Source of the DNA: Prosthecomicrobium pneumaticum
GTDB lineage: Bacteria > Pseudomonadota > Alphaproteobacteria > Rhizobiales > Kaistiaceae
Direction: 5' to 3'
Length of the DNA: 56,118 nucleotides
NCBI RefSeq assembly: GCF_014199915.1
Contig: NZ_JACHOO010000003.1
Coordinates: 1-56,118 of the forward strand
The notes under the pieces were generated by a model. The model did no database searches. It saw nothing but the letters and a program-made list of their open reading frames with translations, and was not told where the DNA came from. The translations under genes were made by a program, and so were the position numbers. This document shows positions 15,505 to 24,443 of the stretch, one piece after another (within the stretch, counting starts at the first letter, position 1; every line of letters starts with the position of its first letter).

Positions 15505-18500
15505 ATGACCGAGACCGCCGAAGCGCCTGTCCGTTCGACCGCCTATCCGCCCGCCGACACCTCGCCGAGCTTTCCGAAGATCGAGGAGGCGATCGGCGCG
15601 TGGTGGAAGGAGAACCGGATTTTCGAACGCTCGGTCGAGCAGCGCCGCGCCGCGGGCGCGAAGGAGTTCGTCTTCTATGACGGCCCGCCCTTCGCGAACG
15701 GCCTGCCGCATTACGGCCATCTCGTCACCGGCTTCGTCAAGGACCTCGTGCCGCGCTACCAGACCATGCGCGGCCGGATGGTCGAGCGCCGCTTCGGCTG
15801 GGATTGCCACGGCCTGCCGGCCGAGCTGCACGCCGAGAAGGAGCTCTCCGTCTCCGGCCGTCTCGAAATCCTGAAATACGGCGTCGCCCGCTTCAACGAG
15901 CACTGCCGCACCTCCGTCCAGCAGTTCACCGCGGACTGGGAATATTACGTCACCCGGCAGGCCCGCTGGGTCGATTTCAAGAACGACTACAAGACCATGG
16001 ATCTCTCCTTCATGGAGAGCACCATGTGGGCCTTCAAGACGCTCTTCGACAAGGGCCTGATCTATGAAGGCTACCGCGTCGTGCCCTATTCCTGGGCGGC
16101 GCAGACCCCGCTTTCGAATTTCGAGACCCGGCTCGACAATTCCTACCGCATGCGCCAGGACCCGGCGCTCACCGTCGGCTTCCTGCTCGACCCGCTCGGC
16201 GCCGACGAGACGCCGACCCGGCTCCTCGCCTGGACGACGACGCCCTGGACGCTGCCCTCCAACATGGCGCTCGCGGTCAAGGCCGATGCCGATTACGCCG
16301 TGCTCGAGAAGGGCGGCGAGCGCCTCGTCATCGGCGCGCCGCTCGCGGCCAATTATGCGAAGGAGCTCGAGGGCTGGAACGAGGTCGGCACGCTCGCCGG
16401 CGCCGAGCTGGTCGGCCGCACCTATCGGCCGCTCTTCCCCTTCTTCGAGGGGAAGCGGCAGGAGGGCGCCTTCCGGGTGCACGCCGGCGGCTTCATCGAG
16501 ATGACCGACGGCACCGGCGTCGTCCACATCGCCCCCGCCTTCGGCGAGGACGACATGAACCTCGCGCAGGCGAACGGCATCCCGGTCGTCGATCCGGTCG
16601 ATTTCGCCGGCGATTTCACGGCCGAGACGCCGCCCTACCAGGGCCGAAACGTCTTCGAGGCCAACAAGGACGTCATCCGCGACCTGAAGGCGGACGGCGT
16701 CGTGCTGCGCCACGAGACCTATGACCACAATTACCCGCATTGCTGGCGCACCGACCAGCCGCTGATCTACAAGGCGCTGCGCTCCTGGTATGTCCAGGTC
16801 TCCGCCTTCAAGGACCGGATGGTCGAGCTGAATCAGGGCATCACCTGGGTGCCGGATCACGTCCGCGACGGCTCGTTCGGCAAATGGCTCGAGAACGCCC
16901 GCGACTGGAACATCGGCCGCAACCGCTTCTGGGGCGCGCCGATCCCGGTCTGGAAGTCGGACGATCCGGACTATCCGCGCATCGACGTCTATGGCTCGCT
17001 CGACGAGATCGAGCGCGATTTCGGCGTGCGGCCGAAGGACCTGCATCGTCCCTATGTCGACGATCTCGTCCGCCCCAATCCGGACGACCCGACCGGCAAG
17101 GCGATGATGCGCCGGGTCGAGGACGTGCTCGACTGCTGGTTCGAGAGCGGCTCGATGCCGTTCGCCTCGGTGCACTACCCGTTCGAGAACAAGGAGTGGT
17201 TCGAGAGCCACTTCCCGGGCGATTTCATCGTCGAATATGTCGCGCAGACGCGCGGCTGGTTCTACACGCTGATGGTGATGGCGACGGCGCTGTTCGATCG
17301 CGCGCCGTTCCGTGCCTGCGTCTGCCATGGCGTCGTGCTCGACGAGAACAAGCAGAAGCTCTCGAAGCGGCTGAAGAACTATCCGGACCCGATCGACGTC
17401 TTCAACACCTACGGCGCCGACGCGCTGCGCTGGTACATGGTGTCGTCGCCGCTCTTGTCGGGCGGCGATCTCGCCATGCCGAAGGACGGCCGCGCCATCG
17501 CCGAGACGACGCGCCAGGTGCTGCTGCCGATCTGGAACGCCTATTCCTTCTTCACCCTCTACGCCAACATCGACGGCGTGAAGGCAAAGCTCGTCACCTC
17601 GGCGGAGGTCGAGCTCGACCGCTATATCCTCGCCAAGACCGCCGATCTCGTGAAGGGCGTCGAGGCCGCGATGGACCGGCTCGATCTCGCCGGCGCCACC
17701 GATGCCTTCCCGCCCTTCATCGACGCGCTCAACAACTGGTATATCCGCCGCTCGCGCGACCGTTTCTGGAAGGCGGAGAAGGACGCCGACAAGATCTCGG
17801 CCTATGACACGCTCTATACCGTGCTCGTCACCATGTGCCGGGCGCTCGCGCCGTTCCTGCCCTATCTCGCCGAGCACATCCACCGGGCGCTCTGCGACGG
17901 CGAGAGCGTGCACCTTCAGGACTGGCCGGAGGCGGACGCCTTCGCCGCCGATGCCGCGCTCGTCGCGCGGATGGATCTCGCCCGCACCGTCTGCTCGGCG
18001 GCGCTGTCGATCCGCACGGCGAAGAACCTGCGCACCCGGCTGCCGCTCCGCTCGCTCACCGTCGCCCATCCCGACCATGCGACGCTCGCTCCGCTTTCCG
18101 CGGTGATCGCCGACGAGGTGAACGTCAAGGAAGTCCGGCTCGCCGCCGATCCGGCCGAATTCGGCGCGGTGCAGCTCGCCGTCGATCCGAAGATCGGCAA
18201 GCGGCTCGGCCCGGCGGTCAAGGCCGTGCTCGCCGCGGCGCGGCAGGGCGAATGGACGGAAGCCGGCGACGGCCGTTTCCTCGTCGCGGGCCAGACGATC
18301 GAGCCCGGCGAATACGAGCTGCGCTTCAAGGCGAAGGAAGGCCTCGATGCGGCCGCCTTCGGCGGGGCGGCGGGCGTCGTCGTGCTCGACACCGCGGTCG
18401 ACGCGGAGCTCGAGGCCGAGGGCATCGCCCGCGACTTCATCCGCCTCGTCCAGCAGGCGCGCAAGGATGCCGGCTTCAAGGTGTCGGACCGAATCCATGT

Positions 18501-18675
18501 CGAGGTGCAGGTGGGCGAACCCGCCGGCGCCGCGCTCCTTGCGCATCGCGAGACGGTCGAGGCGGAGACGCTCGCGGTCTCCTTTGCCCGCACCGAGGCG
18601 CGGCCGGACGGCACGGTGTCGGAGGCCGAACTCCTCGGTGCCCCGGTCGCGATCGGCGTGCGCGTCGCGGCCTGA
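15505..18675 (+). CDS. ileS: isoleucyl-tRNA synthetase, type 2 (eukaryote-like)
   Basis: A 1056-aa class I aminoacyl-tRNA synthetase that charges tRNA-Ile. The HIGH-type motif is HYGH (residues 69-72) within FYDGPPFANGLPHYGHL, and the KMSKS-type motif is KLSKR (618-622) followed by LKNYPDP. Both are the forms typical of the eukaryote-like type-2 IleRS rather than the common bacterial type. The C-terminus lacks the Cys-rich zinc finger of type-1 enzymes and is about 100 residues longer overall. GWDCHGLP (98-105) is also typical. It stands alone, about 100 bp after purK. Type-2 enzymes are generally much less sensitive to mupirocin. Confidence 0.95.
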   Translation: MTETAEAPVRSTAYPPADTSPSFPKIEEAIGAWWKENRIFERSVEQRRAAGAKEFVFYDGPPFANGLPHYGHLVTGFVKDLVPRYQTMRGRMVERRFGWDCHGLPAELHAEKELSVSGRLEILKYGVARFNEHCRTSVQQFTADWEYYVTRQARWVDFKNDYKTMDLSFMESTMWAFKTLFDKGLIYEGYRVVPYSWAAQTPLSNFETRLDNSYRMRQDPALTVGFLLDPLGADETPTRLLAWTTTPWTLPSNMALAVKADADYAVLEKGGERLVIGAPLAANYAKELEGWNEVGTLAGAELVGRTYRPLFPFFEGKRQEGAFRVHAGGFIEMTDGTGVVHIAPAFGEDDMNLAQANGIPVVDPVDFAGDFTAETPPYQGRNVFEANKDVIRDLKADGVVLRHETYDHNYPHCWRTDQPLIYKALRSWYVQVSAFKDRMVELNQGITWVPDHVRDGSFGKWLENARDWNIGRNRFWGAPIPVWKSDDPDYPRIDVYGSLDEIERDFGVRPKDLHRPYVDDLVRPNPDDPTGKAMMRRVEDVLDCWFESGSMPFASVHYPFENKEWFESHFPGDFIVEYVAQTRGWFYTLMVMATALFDRAPFRACVCHGVVLDENKQKLSKRLKNYPDPIDVFNTYGADALRWYMVSSPLLSGGDLAMPKDGRAIAETTRQVLLPIWNAYSFFTLYANIDGVKAKLVTSAEVELDRYILAKTADLVKGVEAAMDRLDLAGATDAFPPFIDALNNWYIRRSRDRFWKAEKDADKISAYDTLYTVLVTMCRALAPFLPYLAEHIHRALCDGESVHLQDWPEADAFAADAALVARMDLARTVCSAALSIRTAKNLRTRLPLRSLTVAHPDHATLAPLSAVIADEVNVKEVRLAADPAEFGAVQLAVDPKIGKRLGPAVKAVLAAARQGEWTEAGDGRFLVAGQTIEPGEYELRFKAKEGLDAAAFGGAAGVVVLDTAVDAELEAEGIARDFIRLVQQARKDAGFKVSDRIHVEVQVGEPAGAALLAHRETVEAETLAVSFARTEARPDGTVSEAELLGAPVAIGVRVAA

Positions 18676-18778
18676 TCAACAGTGATGGCGGCAGGCGGCG
18701 ATCTCGATCGCCTGCGCCTCACCCGCGCCGCCGACACCGCCGGCATGCGCCGGACGGACGAGCGCCGCCGCCGGGATT

Positions 18779-18816
18779 CCCCCCTCCCGCGCCGTGGGAG
18801 AGGGGAGGGTGAGGGC
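18779..18816. repeat. palindromic intergenic repeat, degenerate copy 2
   Basis: An imperfect version of the CCCTCTCCCGC / GCGGGAGAGGG palindrome: the left arm lacks one CT and the right arm has GTGGGAG. The trailing AGGGTGAGGG box typical of the family is intact. It sits between convergent ileS and bioY. Confidence 0.6.
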
Positions 18817-18828
18817 CTTGCGCTCGGA

Positions 18829-19422
18829 TCAGGCGCGCTTCTTCGGCAGCAGCGCGAAGACCGCTGGCACGGCGACCGCGGCGAGGCCGATCTTCAGCAG
18901 GTCGGCGAGCACGAAGGGGAACACGCCCTTTTCGAGCACCGCGACGTCGAAGCCGATCACGCTCGCGGCGAGCCACAGCGCGCCGAGCGTGAACAGCACG
19001 ACATCGGCGAGGAACATCGTCACCGCGAGGCCGACGATCGAGCGGCCGAGGCCGCGGTCGGCGGCGAGGCCGATCAGATAGGCGGCGACGGCGTAGCCGA
19101 TGATATAGCCGCCGGTCGGGCCGAGCAGGTAAGCGGGGCCCGCGACCGGGCCGGCGAAGACCGGCAGGCCGGCGACGCCTTCGAGGATATAGGCGATGAC
19201 CGCCGCACCGGCGAGCCGCGAGCCATAGGTCGCGCCGAGCACGAAGACGGCGAAGGTCGTCATCGTCATCGGCACCGGCCAGAACGGCACCTGGATCTTC
19301 GCCGCGAGCGTGAGGAACGCGCTGCCGAGGAGGGCGAGCACCACGAAGCGGACGACGCGCGCCGACCGCTCCGGCCAGAGCTGGGCGGCAAGGGCCGAAC
19401 CGGTCGAGGTTTCGTAGCTCAT
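18829..19422 (-). CDS. bioY: BioY biotin transporter, S component
   Basis: A 197-aa membrane protein of the BioY family, which binds and imports biotin alone or with an ECF energising module. About six hydrophobic helices are present, with the family elements KIQVPFWPVPMTMTTFAVFV and GPTGGYIIGY. The start is the ATG at 19422: the upstream in-frame ATG falls within the AAGGAG Shine-Dalgarno of this start. No bioM/bioN genes are adjacent, and I saw no BioR-type TTATAGATAA box in the 161-bp divergent gap before the ABC transporter genes. Confidence 0.93.
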   Translation of the reverse strand: MSYETSTGSALAAQLWPERSARVVRFVVLALLGSAFLTLAAKIQVPFWPVPMTMTTFAVFVLGATYGSRLAGAAVIAYILEGVAGLPVFAGPVAGPAYLLGPTGGYIIGYAVAAYLIGLAADRGLGRSIVGLAVTMFLADVVLFTLGALWLAASVIGFDVAVLEKGVFPFVLADLLKIGLAAVAVPAVFALLPKKRA

Positions 19423-19583
19423 CGGGATCTCCTTCATCGGTCGCGCGGACATTTCCGATCGATACCGCCGTTGCGGCGGACCGGCAAGCGGTGCGAGAGG
19501 TTGTCCCGCGCCGCCGGCCGCATTAGATGCAGGCGCCCCCCGTCCCGCCGTCTCCCGGCGGGCGCCGCAATCGGAGTGAAATC

Positions 19584-20519
19584 GTGGCCGCCGATCCGAT
19601 CGTCGTCGTCTCCGGTCTCGAAAAGACCTACGAGACCGGCTTCAAGGCCCTGAAAGGCATCGATCTCGCCATCGAGCGGGGCGAGATCTTCGCGCTCCTC
19701 GGGCCGAACGGCGCCGGCAAGACGACGCTGATCGGCATCATCTGCGGCCTCGTCCGGCCGACATCGGGCACCGTCACCGCCGACGGCCACGACATCGTCC
19801 GCGACTATCGCGCCGCCCGTGCCGCGATCGGCCTGGTGCCGCAGGAGCTCGCCACCGACACCTTCGAGACGGTGTGGAACACGGTCTCCTTCAGCCGCGG
19901 CCTGTTCGGCCTGCCGGCCGATCGCGCCGAGGTCGAGCGGGTGCTGCGCGAGCTCTCGCTGTGGGACAAGAAGGACGCCAAGATCAAGACGCTGTCCGGC
20001 GGCATGAAGCGCCGGGTGCTGATCGCGAAGGCGCTCGCCCACGAGCCGCGCATCCTCTTCCTCGACGAGCCGACCGCGGGCGTCGATGTCGAGCTGCGCC
20101 GCGACATGTGGGGGATCGTGCGCCGGCTGCGGGAGCGCGGCGTGACGATCATCCTGACGACGCACTATATCGAGGAGGCCGAGGAGATGGCCGATCGCAT
20201 CGGCGTCATCGACAAGGGCGAGCTGATCCTCGTCGAGGAGAAGCACAGGCTGATGCGCAGCCTCGGCCGCACGAGGGTGAGCGTCGGCCTGCGCGAGGCG
20301 CTGATCGCCGTGCCGCCCGGCATCGACGACCGGCTCACCCTCTCTTCGGACGGGACGACCCTGTCGCTCGTGCTCGACGGCGAGACCGAGGACGACGACG
20401 ACAGCATCGCCGCGCTCGTCAAGGCGCTGTCCGCCCGCGGCATCGATTTCAAGACCATCAACACGACCCGCTCCTCGCTCGAGGAGATCTTCATCGACCT
20501 CGTCGGGAGCCGCTCGTGA
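19584..20519 (+). CDS. ABC-2-type transporter ATP-binding protein
   Basis: A 311-aa ABC ATPase of the NodI/CcmA/DrrA group that powers export. Walker A is GPNGAGKTT, the signature is LSGGMKRR, and Walker B is [12 protein letters not shown], followed by the His switch [13 protein letters not shown]-terminal domain of about 80 residues follows the core, as in drug and polysaccharide exporters. I start at the GTG at 19584 because GGAG lies seven bases upstream; an earlier ATG at 19527 has no ribosome site. Its stop overlaps the permease start (GTGA). Substrate unknown. Confidence 0.9.
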   Translation: MAADPIVVVSGLEKTYETGFKALKGIDLAIERGEIFALLGPNGAGKTTLIGIICGLVRPTSGTVTADGHDIVRDYRAARAAIGLVPQELATDTFETVWNTVSFSRGLFGLPADRAEVERVLRELSLWDKKDAKIKTLSGGMKRRVLIAKALAHEPRILFLDEPTAGVDVELRRDMWGIVRRLRERGVTIILTTHYIEEAEEMADRIGVIDKGELILVEEKHRLMRSLGRTRVSVGLREALIAVPPGIDDRLTLSSDGTTLSLVLDGETEDDDDSIAALVKALSARGIDFKTINTTRSSLEEIFIDLVGSRS

Positions 20520-21277
20520 ACCTTCAGGCCATCCGCGCCATCTATCTCTTCGAGATGAGCCGCACCTTCCGGACGCTGCTGCAGAGCATCGCCTCGCCGG
20601 TGATCTCGACCGCGCTCTATTTCATCGTCTTCGGCTCGGCGATCGGCCAGCACATGGCGACGATCGACGGCGTTCCCTATGGCGCCTTCATCGTGCCGGG
20701 CCTCGTCATGATGACGCTGCTCACCCAGAGCATCGCCAACGCCTCCTTCGGCATCTATCTGCCGCGCTTCACCGGCACGATCTACGAGCTGCTCTCGGCG
20801 CCCGTCTCGGTGGTCGAGGTGCTCGCCGGCTATGTCGGCGCGGCCGCCTCGAAATCGGTGCTGCTCGGGGCGATCATCCTCGTCACGGCGCGCTTCTTCG
20901 TGCCGTTCGAGATCGTCCATCCGGTCTGGATGGTCGCCTTCCTCGTGCTGATCGCGGTCACCTTCAGCCTGTTCGGCTTCATCCTCGGCCTGTGGGCCGA
21001 CGGCTTCGAGAAGCTGCAGATCGTGCCGCTGATGATCGTGACGCCGCTCGCCTTCCTCGGCGGCACGTTCTACTCGATCGACATGCTGCCCGGCATCTGG
21101 CGCACGGTGAGCCTGTTCAATCCGGTCGTCTATCTCGTCAACGGCTTCCGCTGGTCCTTCTACGGCGCCTCGGACGTCTCGCCCGGCGTCAGCTTCGGCA
21201 TGACCTTCGTCTTCATGGCGCTCTGCGTCGGCGTCGTGACCTGGATGTTCCGGACCGGATACCGGCTCAGGACCTGA
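20516..21277 (+). CDS. ABC-2-type transporter permease
   Basis: A 253-aa ABC-2 membrane protein with six predicted helices, partner of the ATPase at 19584. The conserved central stretch includes [20 protein letters not shown] and the late segment [17 protein letters not shown], followed by [12 protein letters not shown], all typical of the NodJ/DrrB-like group. The GTG start overlaps the ATPase stop by four bases, so the pair is translationally coupled. It is convergent with the SDR gene 24 bp away. Confidence 0.9.
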   Translation: MNLQAIRAIYLFEMSRTFRTLLQSIASPVISTALYFIVFGSAIGQHMATIDGVPYGAFIVPGLVMMTLLTQSIANASFGIYLPRFTGTIYELLSAPVSVVEVLAGYVGAAASKSVLLGAIILVTARFFVPFEIVHPVWMVAFLVLIAVTFSLFGFILGLWADGFEKLQIVPLMIVTPLAFLGGTFYSIDMLPGIWRTVSLFNPVVYLVNGFRWSFYGASDVSPGVSFGMTFVFMALCVGVVTWMFRTGYRLRT

Positions 21278-21301
21278 CGCCGACGCGGAAAGCGCCGTCG
21301 C

Positions 21302-22057
21302 TCAGAGGGCGAAGCCGCCATCGGCGAGATGGATCTGGCCGGTCGTGTAGCTCGCCTCGTCGGAGGAGAGATAGACGGCGAGCAGCGCGATCTCCTCCGC
21401 CGTGCCGAGCCGGCCCATCGGCTGGCGGTCGACGAAGGCCTGGCGGACCTCCTCGAGCGTCTTGCCGAGCTTCTCCGCCTGGTCGGCGATGCGGCCGTCG
21501 AGCGAGGGCGACTGGATCGTGCCCGGGCAGATCGCGTTCACGCGGATGCCCTGCCGGATATAATCGGCCGCCACCGACTTGGTCAGGCCGACCACCGCCG
21601 CCTTCGAGGCGCCATAGGCGTAGCGGTTCGGAATGCCGCGCACCGAGCTCGCCCCCGAGGCGATGTTGACGATCGCGCCGCGGCCCTTTTCGAGCATGCC
21701 CGGCAGGAAGGCGCGGATCGTCCGGTGCATCGACTTGACGTTGACGTCGAAGGAGAAGTCCCACTCCTCGTCGGAGGTCGTCAGCGCGGTGCCGTGATGC
21801 ACATAGCCGGCGCAGTTGAAGAGGATGTCGACCGGGCCGACCTCGCTCGCGAGCGCGTCGACCGCCGCCGTCGAGCGCACGTCGAGCGCGTGCAGCGCAG
21901 TGATGCCGTGCGCCGCCAGATCGGCGATCAGCTCCGGCTTCAGATCGGTGGCGATCACCTCGGCGCCCTCGGCGGCGAAGGCGAGCGCGGTGGCGCGGCC
22001 GATGCCGGCGCCCGCCGCGGTCAGGAAGGCGCGCTTGCCCTTCAGTCGGTCGGCCAT
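21302..22057 (-). CDS. SDR-family NAD-dependent dehydrogenase, DHRS6/BDH2-like
   Basis: A 251-aa classical short-chain dehydrogenase. The cofactor motif is TAAGAGIG (13-20), with Asp38 after the second strand favouring NAD over NADP. Catalytic residues are Ser134, Tyr148 and Lys152. The whole chain, including NCAGYVHHGTAL, NRYAYGASKAAVVGLTKSVA and CPGTIQSPSL, closely resembles the DHRS6 (type 2 3-hydroxybutyrate dehydrogenase) subfamily; bacterial relatives include 2-keto-3-deoxy-L-fuconate dehydrogenases. No sugar-acid catabolic neighbour supports either function. The start is at 22057 with GAGGAA upstream. Confidence 0.88.
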   Translation of the reverse strand: MADRLKGKRAFLTAAGAGIGRATALAFAAEGAEVIATDLKPELIADLAAHGITALHALDVRSTAAVDALASEVGPVDILFNCAGYVHHGTALTTSDEEWDFSFDVNVKSMHRTIRAFLPGMLEKGRGAIVNIASGASSVRGIPNRYAYGASKAAVVGLTKSVAADYIRQGIRVNAICPGTIQSPSLDGRIADQAEKLGKTLEEVRQAFVDRQPMGRLGTAEEIALLAVYLSSDEASYTTGQIHLADGGFAL

Positions 22058-22133
22058 GGTCGTTTCCTCGTCTCTCTCGTGTCGCTTGTTATTGGTCTTG
22101 ATGGGGTTTCTCGGTGGGGCTGCCGCCGCGGCG

Positions 22134-22835
22134 TCAGAGCGCGGCGCGGATCGCCTCGAGGCTCTGCCGCTGCCGGCCCTGCGCATCGAAATTCGCCGGG
22201 TCGAGCCAGGCGTCGAAAGCGGCGCGCGCGCGCGGCCATTCCGTATCGAGCAGCGAGAACCAGGCGGTGTCGCGGTTGCGCCCCTTGATGATCATGTGGG
22301 CGCGGAAAATCCCCTCATAGGTGAAGCCGAGCCGGGCCGCGGCGCGGCGCGAGGGTGCGTTGAGCGCGTTGCACTTCCACTCGTAGCGGCGATAGCCGAG
22401 ATCCTCGAAGACGTGGCGGGCGAAGAGCGCCATCGCCTCGGTCGCCGCGGGCGTCCGCTGGAGCGCCGGGGCGTAGAGGATGTTGCCGATCTCGATCGCC
22501 CGGTTGGCGGCGTCGATCCGCATCAGACAGGCGTGGCCGAGCGTGCGGCCGGCGGGGTCGACGAGGGCGAAGAGGAGCGGATCGTCCTTCTGCGCCGCCG
22601 CGGCATAGAAGGACGCGAAGCGCTCGGCGTCGGCGAACGGCCCCTGCGCCAGATAGGTCCACAGCCCGTCATTCTCGGCTCCCGCGACAGCGGCAAAGAG
22701 CGGTGCGGCGTGGACGGCCGCGTCGAAGGGCACGATCGAGATATGGCGGCCGCGCAGCGTGATGCGCTCGGGCCGGGGCGCGGGGCGCGGGTCGACGGGG
22801 TCGCCGACCGGTTGTTCGGAAGCGGGAAGGGACAT
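22134..22835 (-). CDS. GNAT-family N-acetyltransferase (RimJ/RimL-like)
   Basis: A 233-aa acetyltransferase of the Acetyltransf_3 group. The segment IGNILYAPALQRTPAATEAM matches the beta-4/acetyl-CoA pyrophosphate region, followed by the hallmark YEWKCNALNAPSRRAAARLG and FTYEGIFR, which resemble proteins that acetylate ribosomal or other protein N-termini. The substrate is unknown. Its ATG shares one base with the stop of the upstream 62-aa gene (TGATG), so the two are co-translated. Confidence 0.88.
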   Translation of the reverse strand: MSLPASEQPVGDPVDPRPAPRPERITLRGRHISIVPFDAAVHAAPLFAAVAGAENDGLWTYLAQGPFADAERFASFYAAAAQKDDPLLFALVDPAGRTLGHACLMRIDAANRAIEIGNILYAPALQRTPAATEAMALFARHVFEDLGYRRYEWKCNALNAPSRRAAARLGFTYEGIFRAHMIIKGRNRDTAWFSLLDTEWPRARAAFDAWLDPANFDAQGRQRQSLEAIRAAL

Positions 22836-23023
22836 CAGGCGGACCGGGCGGGCGGGGTGGGAGGAGCGATGCCGCGGCGGGCGAGCTCGGCGAGGATCGA
22901 GGCGGGCAGGCCGCGGCAGCCGCAGGCCGCGGCATGGGCGAGATGCCAGTCGACCCGCTCGCCGAGGGTCGGGTTCTTCGGCATCGGATGGGCCTCGTGC
23001 CAGGCCGCGTTGATCTTGCCCAT
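22835..23023 (-). CDS. conserved hypothetical protein, 62 aa
   Basis: A short soluble protein opening with GKINAAWHEAHPMPKNPTL, followed by ERVDWHLAHAAACGCRGLP. I recognise this as a common small proteobacterial protein of unknown function with a His/Cys-bearing second helix (W-H-L-x-H and C-G-C). Its stop overlaps the GNAT start by one base. It is divergent from the aminotransferase gene 61 bp away. No function is proposed. Confidence 0.75.
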   Translation of the reverse strand: MGKINAAWHEAHPMPKNPTLGERVDWHLAHAAACGCRGLPASILAELARRGIAPPTPPARSA

Positions 23024-23084
23024 CGGGCTTGCCGTTTCGAATTGCAATCGGCCCGACGATGCGCTGAAAGGTGAGGGAAGATCA

Positions 23085-24302
23085 ATGGCCGAAACGGCCG
23101 ACGCTTCGGGAGACGCCATGTTGAGGACGATCGCCGGCTTCGACCGGATCGGCGAAGAGAACGCCTTCGCCGTGCTCGCGCGCGCCACCGCGCTCGCCCG
23201 CGAGGGGCGCGACATCATCAATCTCGGCATCGGCCAGCCGGATTTCTCGACGCCGGAGCACATCGTCGAGGCGGCGGTGAAGGCGCTGCGCGACGGGCAT
23301 CACGGCTATACGCCGGCGACCGGCATCCTGCCGCTCCGCGAGGCGGTGGCCGCCGATGTGGAGAAGCGCACCGGCGCGCCGGTCTCGCCCGACAATGTGG
23401 TGATCGTTCCGGGCGGCAAGGTGACGATGTTCGCCGCCATCCTGATGTTCGGCGAGCCGGGCGCCGACATCCTCTATCCGGATCCCGGCTTCCCGATCTA
23501 CCGCTCGATGATCGAGTTCACCGGTGCGCGGCCGGTGCCGATCCCGATCCGCGAGGAGAACGGCTTCGCCTTCTCGGCGGAAGAGACGCTCGCCCTGCTG
23601 ACGCCTGAGACCCGCCTCGTCATCCTCAATTCGCCCGCCAATCCGACCGGCGGCGTGACGCCGAAGGCGGAGATCGACAAGCTCGTCGCCGGCCTCGCCG
23701 ACCGGCCCGACATCGCCATCCTCGCCGATGAGATCTACGGCCAGATGGTCTATGACGGGCTCGAGCACGTCTCGCTCCTCTCCTATCCGCAGGTGCGCGA
23801 CCGGGTGATCCTGCTCGACGGCTGGTCGAAGACCTATGCGATGACCGGCTGGCGGATGGGCTATTCGGTGTGGCCGGCCGGGCTCGTCGACAAGGTGCGC
23901 AAGCTCGCCGTCAATTGCTGGTCCTGCGTGAACGCCCCCTCGCAATGGGCGGGCCTTGCCGCGCTGACCGGCCCGCAGGACGCGGTCGCCGCGATGGTGG
24001 CGGAGTTCGACCGGCGCCGGCACGTCGTCGTCGAGGCGGCGAACCGGCTGCCCGGCGTGTCGTGCATCGTGCCGAAGGGCGCCTTCTACGCCTTCCCGAA
24101 CATTCTCGAGACCGGCTGGAAGGCGAAGCCGCTCGCCTCGGCGCTGCTCGAACAGGCGAATGTCGCGACGATCGGCGGCCCGGATTTCGGCGTCTACGGC
24201 GAGGGCTATATCCGCATCTCCTACGCCAATTCGACCGACAACATCCTCCGCGCCATGGAGCGCATCGGCGCCTTCCTCGCCGAGAACCGCAAGGCGGCAT
24301 AG
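23085..24302 (+). CDS. pyridoxal-phosphate aminotransferase, class I/II
   Basis: A 405-aa fold-type I aminotransferase. The PLP lysine is K249 in WSKTYAMTGWRMGY, with the substrate-binding NPTGG (186-190), the cofactor Asp215 in ADEIYG, and the opening INLGIGQPDF. These match the AspC/AatA-like branch, which usually transfers amino groups between aspartate or aromatic amino acids and a keto acid. Exact specificity is not visible. The start ATG at 23085 follows GAGGGAAG. The gene stands alone, and two palindromic repeats follow. Confidence 0.9.
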   Translation: MAETADASGDAMLRTIAGFDRIGEENAFAVLARATALAREGRDIINLGIGQPDFSTPEHIVEAAVKALRDGHHGYTPATGILPLREAVAADVEKRTGAPVSPDNVVIVPGGKVTMFAAILMFGEPGADILYPDPGFPIYRSMIEFTGARPVPIPIREENGFAFSAEETLALLTPETRLVILNSPANPTGGVTPKAEIDKLVAGLADRPDIAILADEIYGQMVYDGLEHVSLLSYPQVRDRVILLDGWSKTYAMTGWRMGYSVWPAGLVDKVRKLAVNCWSCVNAPSQWAGLAALTGPQDAVAAMVAEFDRRRHVVVEAANRLPGVSCIVPKGAFYAFPNILETGWKAKPLASALLEQANVATIGGPDFGVYGEGYIRISYANSTDNILRAMERIGAFLAENRKAA

Positions 24303-24311
24303 CGCGGCAGT

Positions 24312-24338
24312 CCCCTCTCCCGCTCCGCGGGAGAGGGG
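24312..24338. repeat. palindromic intergenic repeat, copy 3
   Basis: A perfect 12-bp inverted repeat, CCCCTCTCCCGC, TCC, GCGGGAGAGGGG, ten bases after the aminotransferase stop. A second copy in the same orientation with the same TCC loop lies 61 bp further right. Confidence 0.85.
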
Positions 24339-24399
24339 AAGAGGGCGTCGAACGCGCGCGGGCTCGTCGCCTGAAAAAACAGCGCCACGGCCGGGCATC

Positions 24400-24435
24400 C
24401 CCTCTCCCGCTCCGCGGGAGAGGGCAGGGTGAGGG
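24400..24435. repeat. palindromic intergenic repeat, copy 4
   Basis: Palindrome 24400-24424 (CCCTCTCCCGC, TCC, GCGGGAGAGGG) with the flanking CAGGGTGAGGG box (24425-24435). It ends eight bases before the stop of the leftward dipeptide-transporter ATPase gene. With copy 3 it fills most of the 141-bp gap between two convergent genes, so the pair may form the shared 3' ends. Confidence 0.85.
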
Positions 24436-24443
24436 CTCTTCCC

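Noticed and set aside
15328-18546. Long minus-strand open frame opposite ileS
   Set aside because: Same GC-skew artefact. The plus-strand product is a full isoleucyl-tRNA synthetase and the antisense product shows no family resemblance.
19423-19583. BioR operator or other biotin control site upstream of bioY
   Set aside because: No TTATAGATAA-like palindrome is present in the gap.
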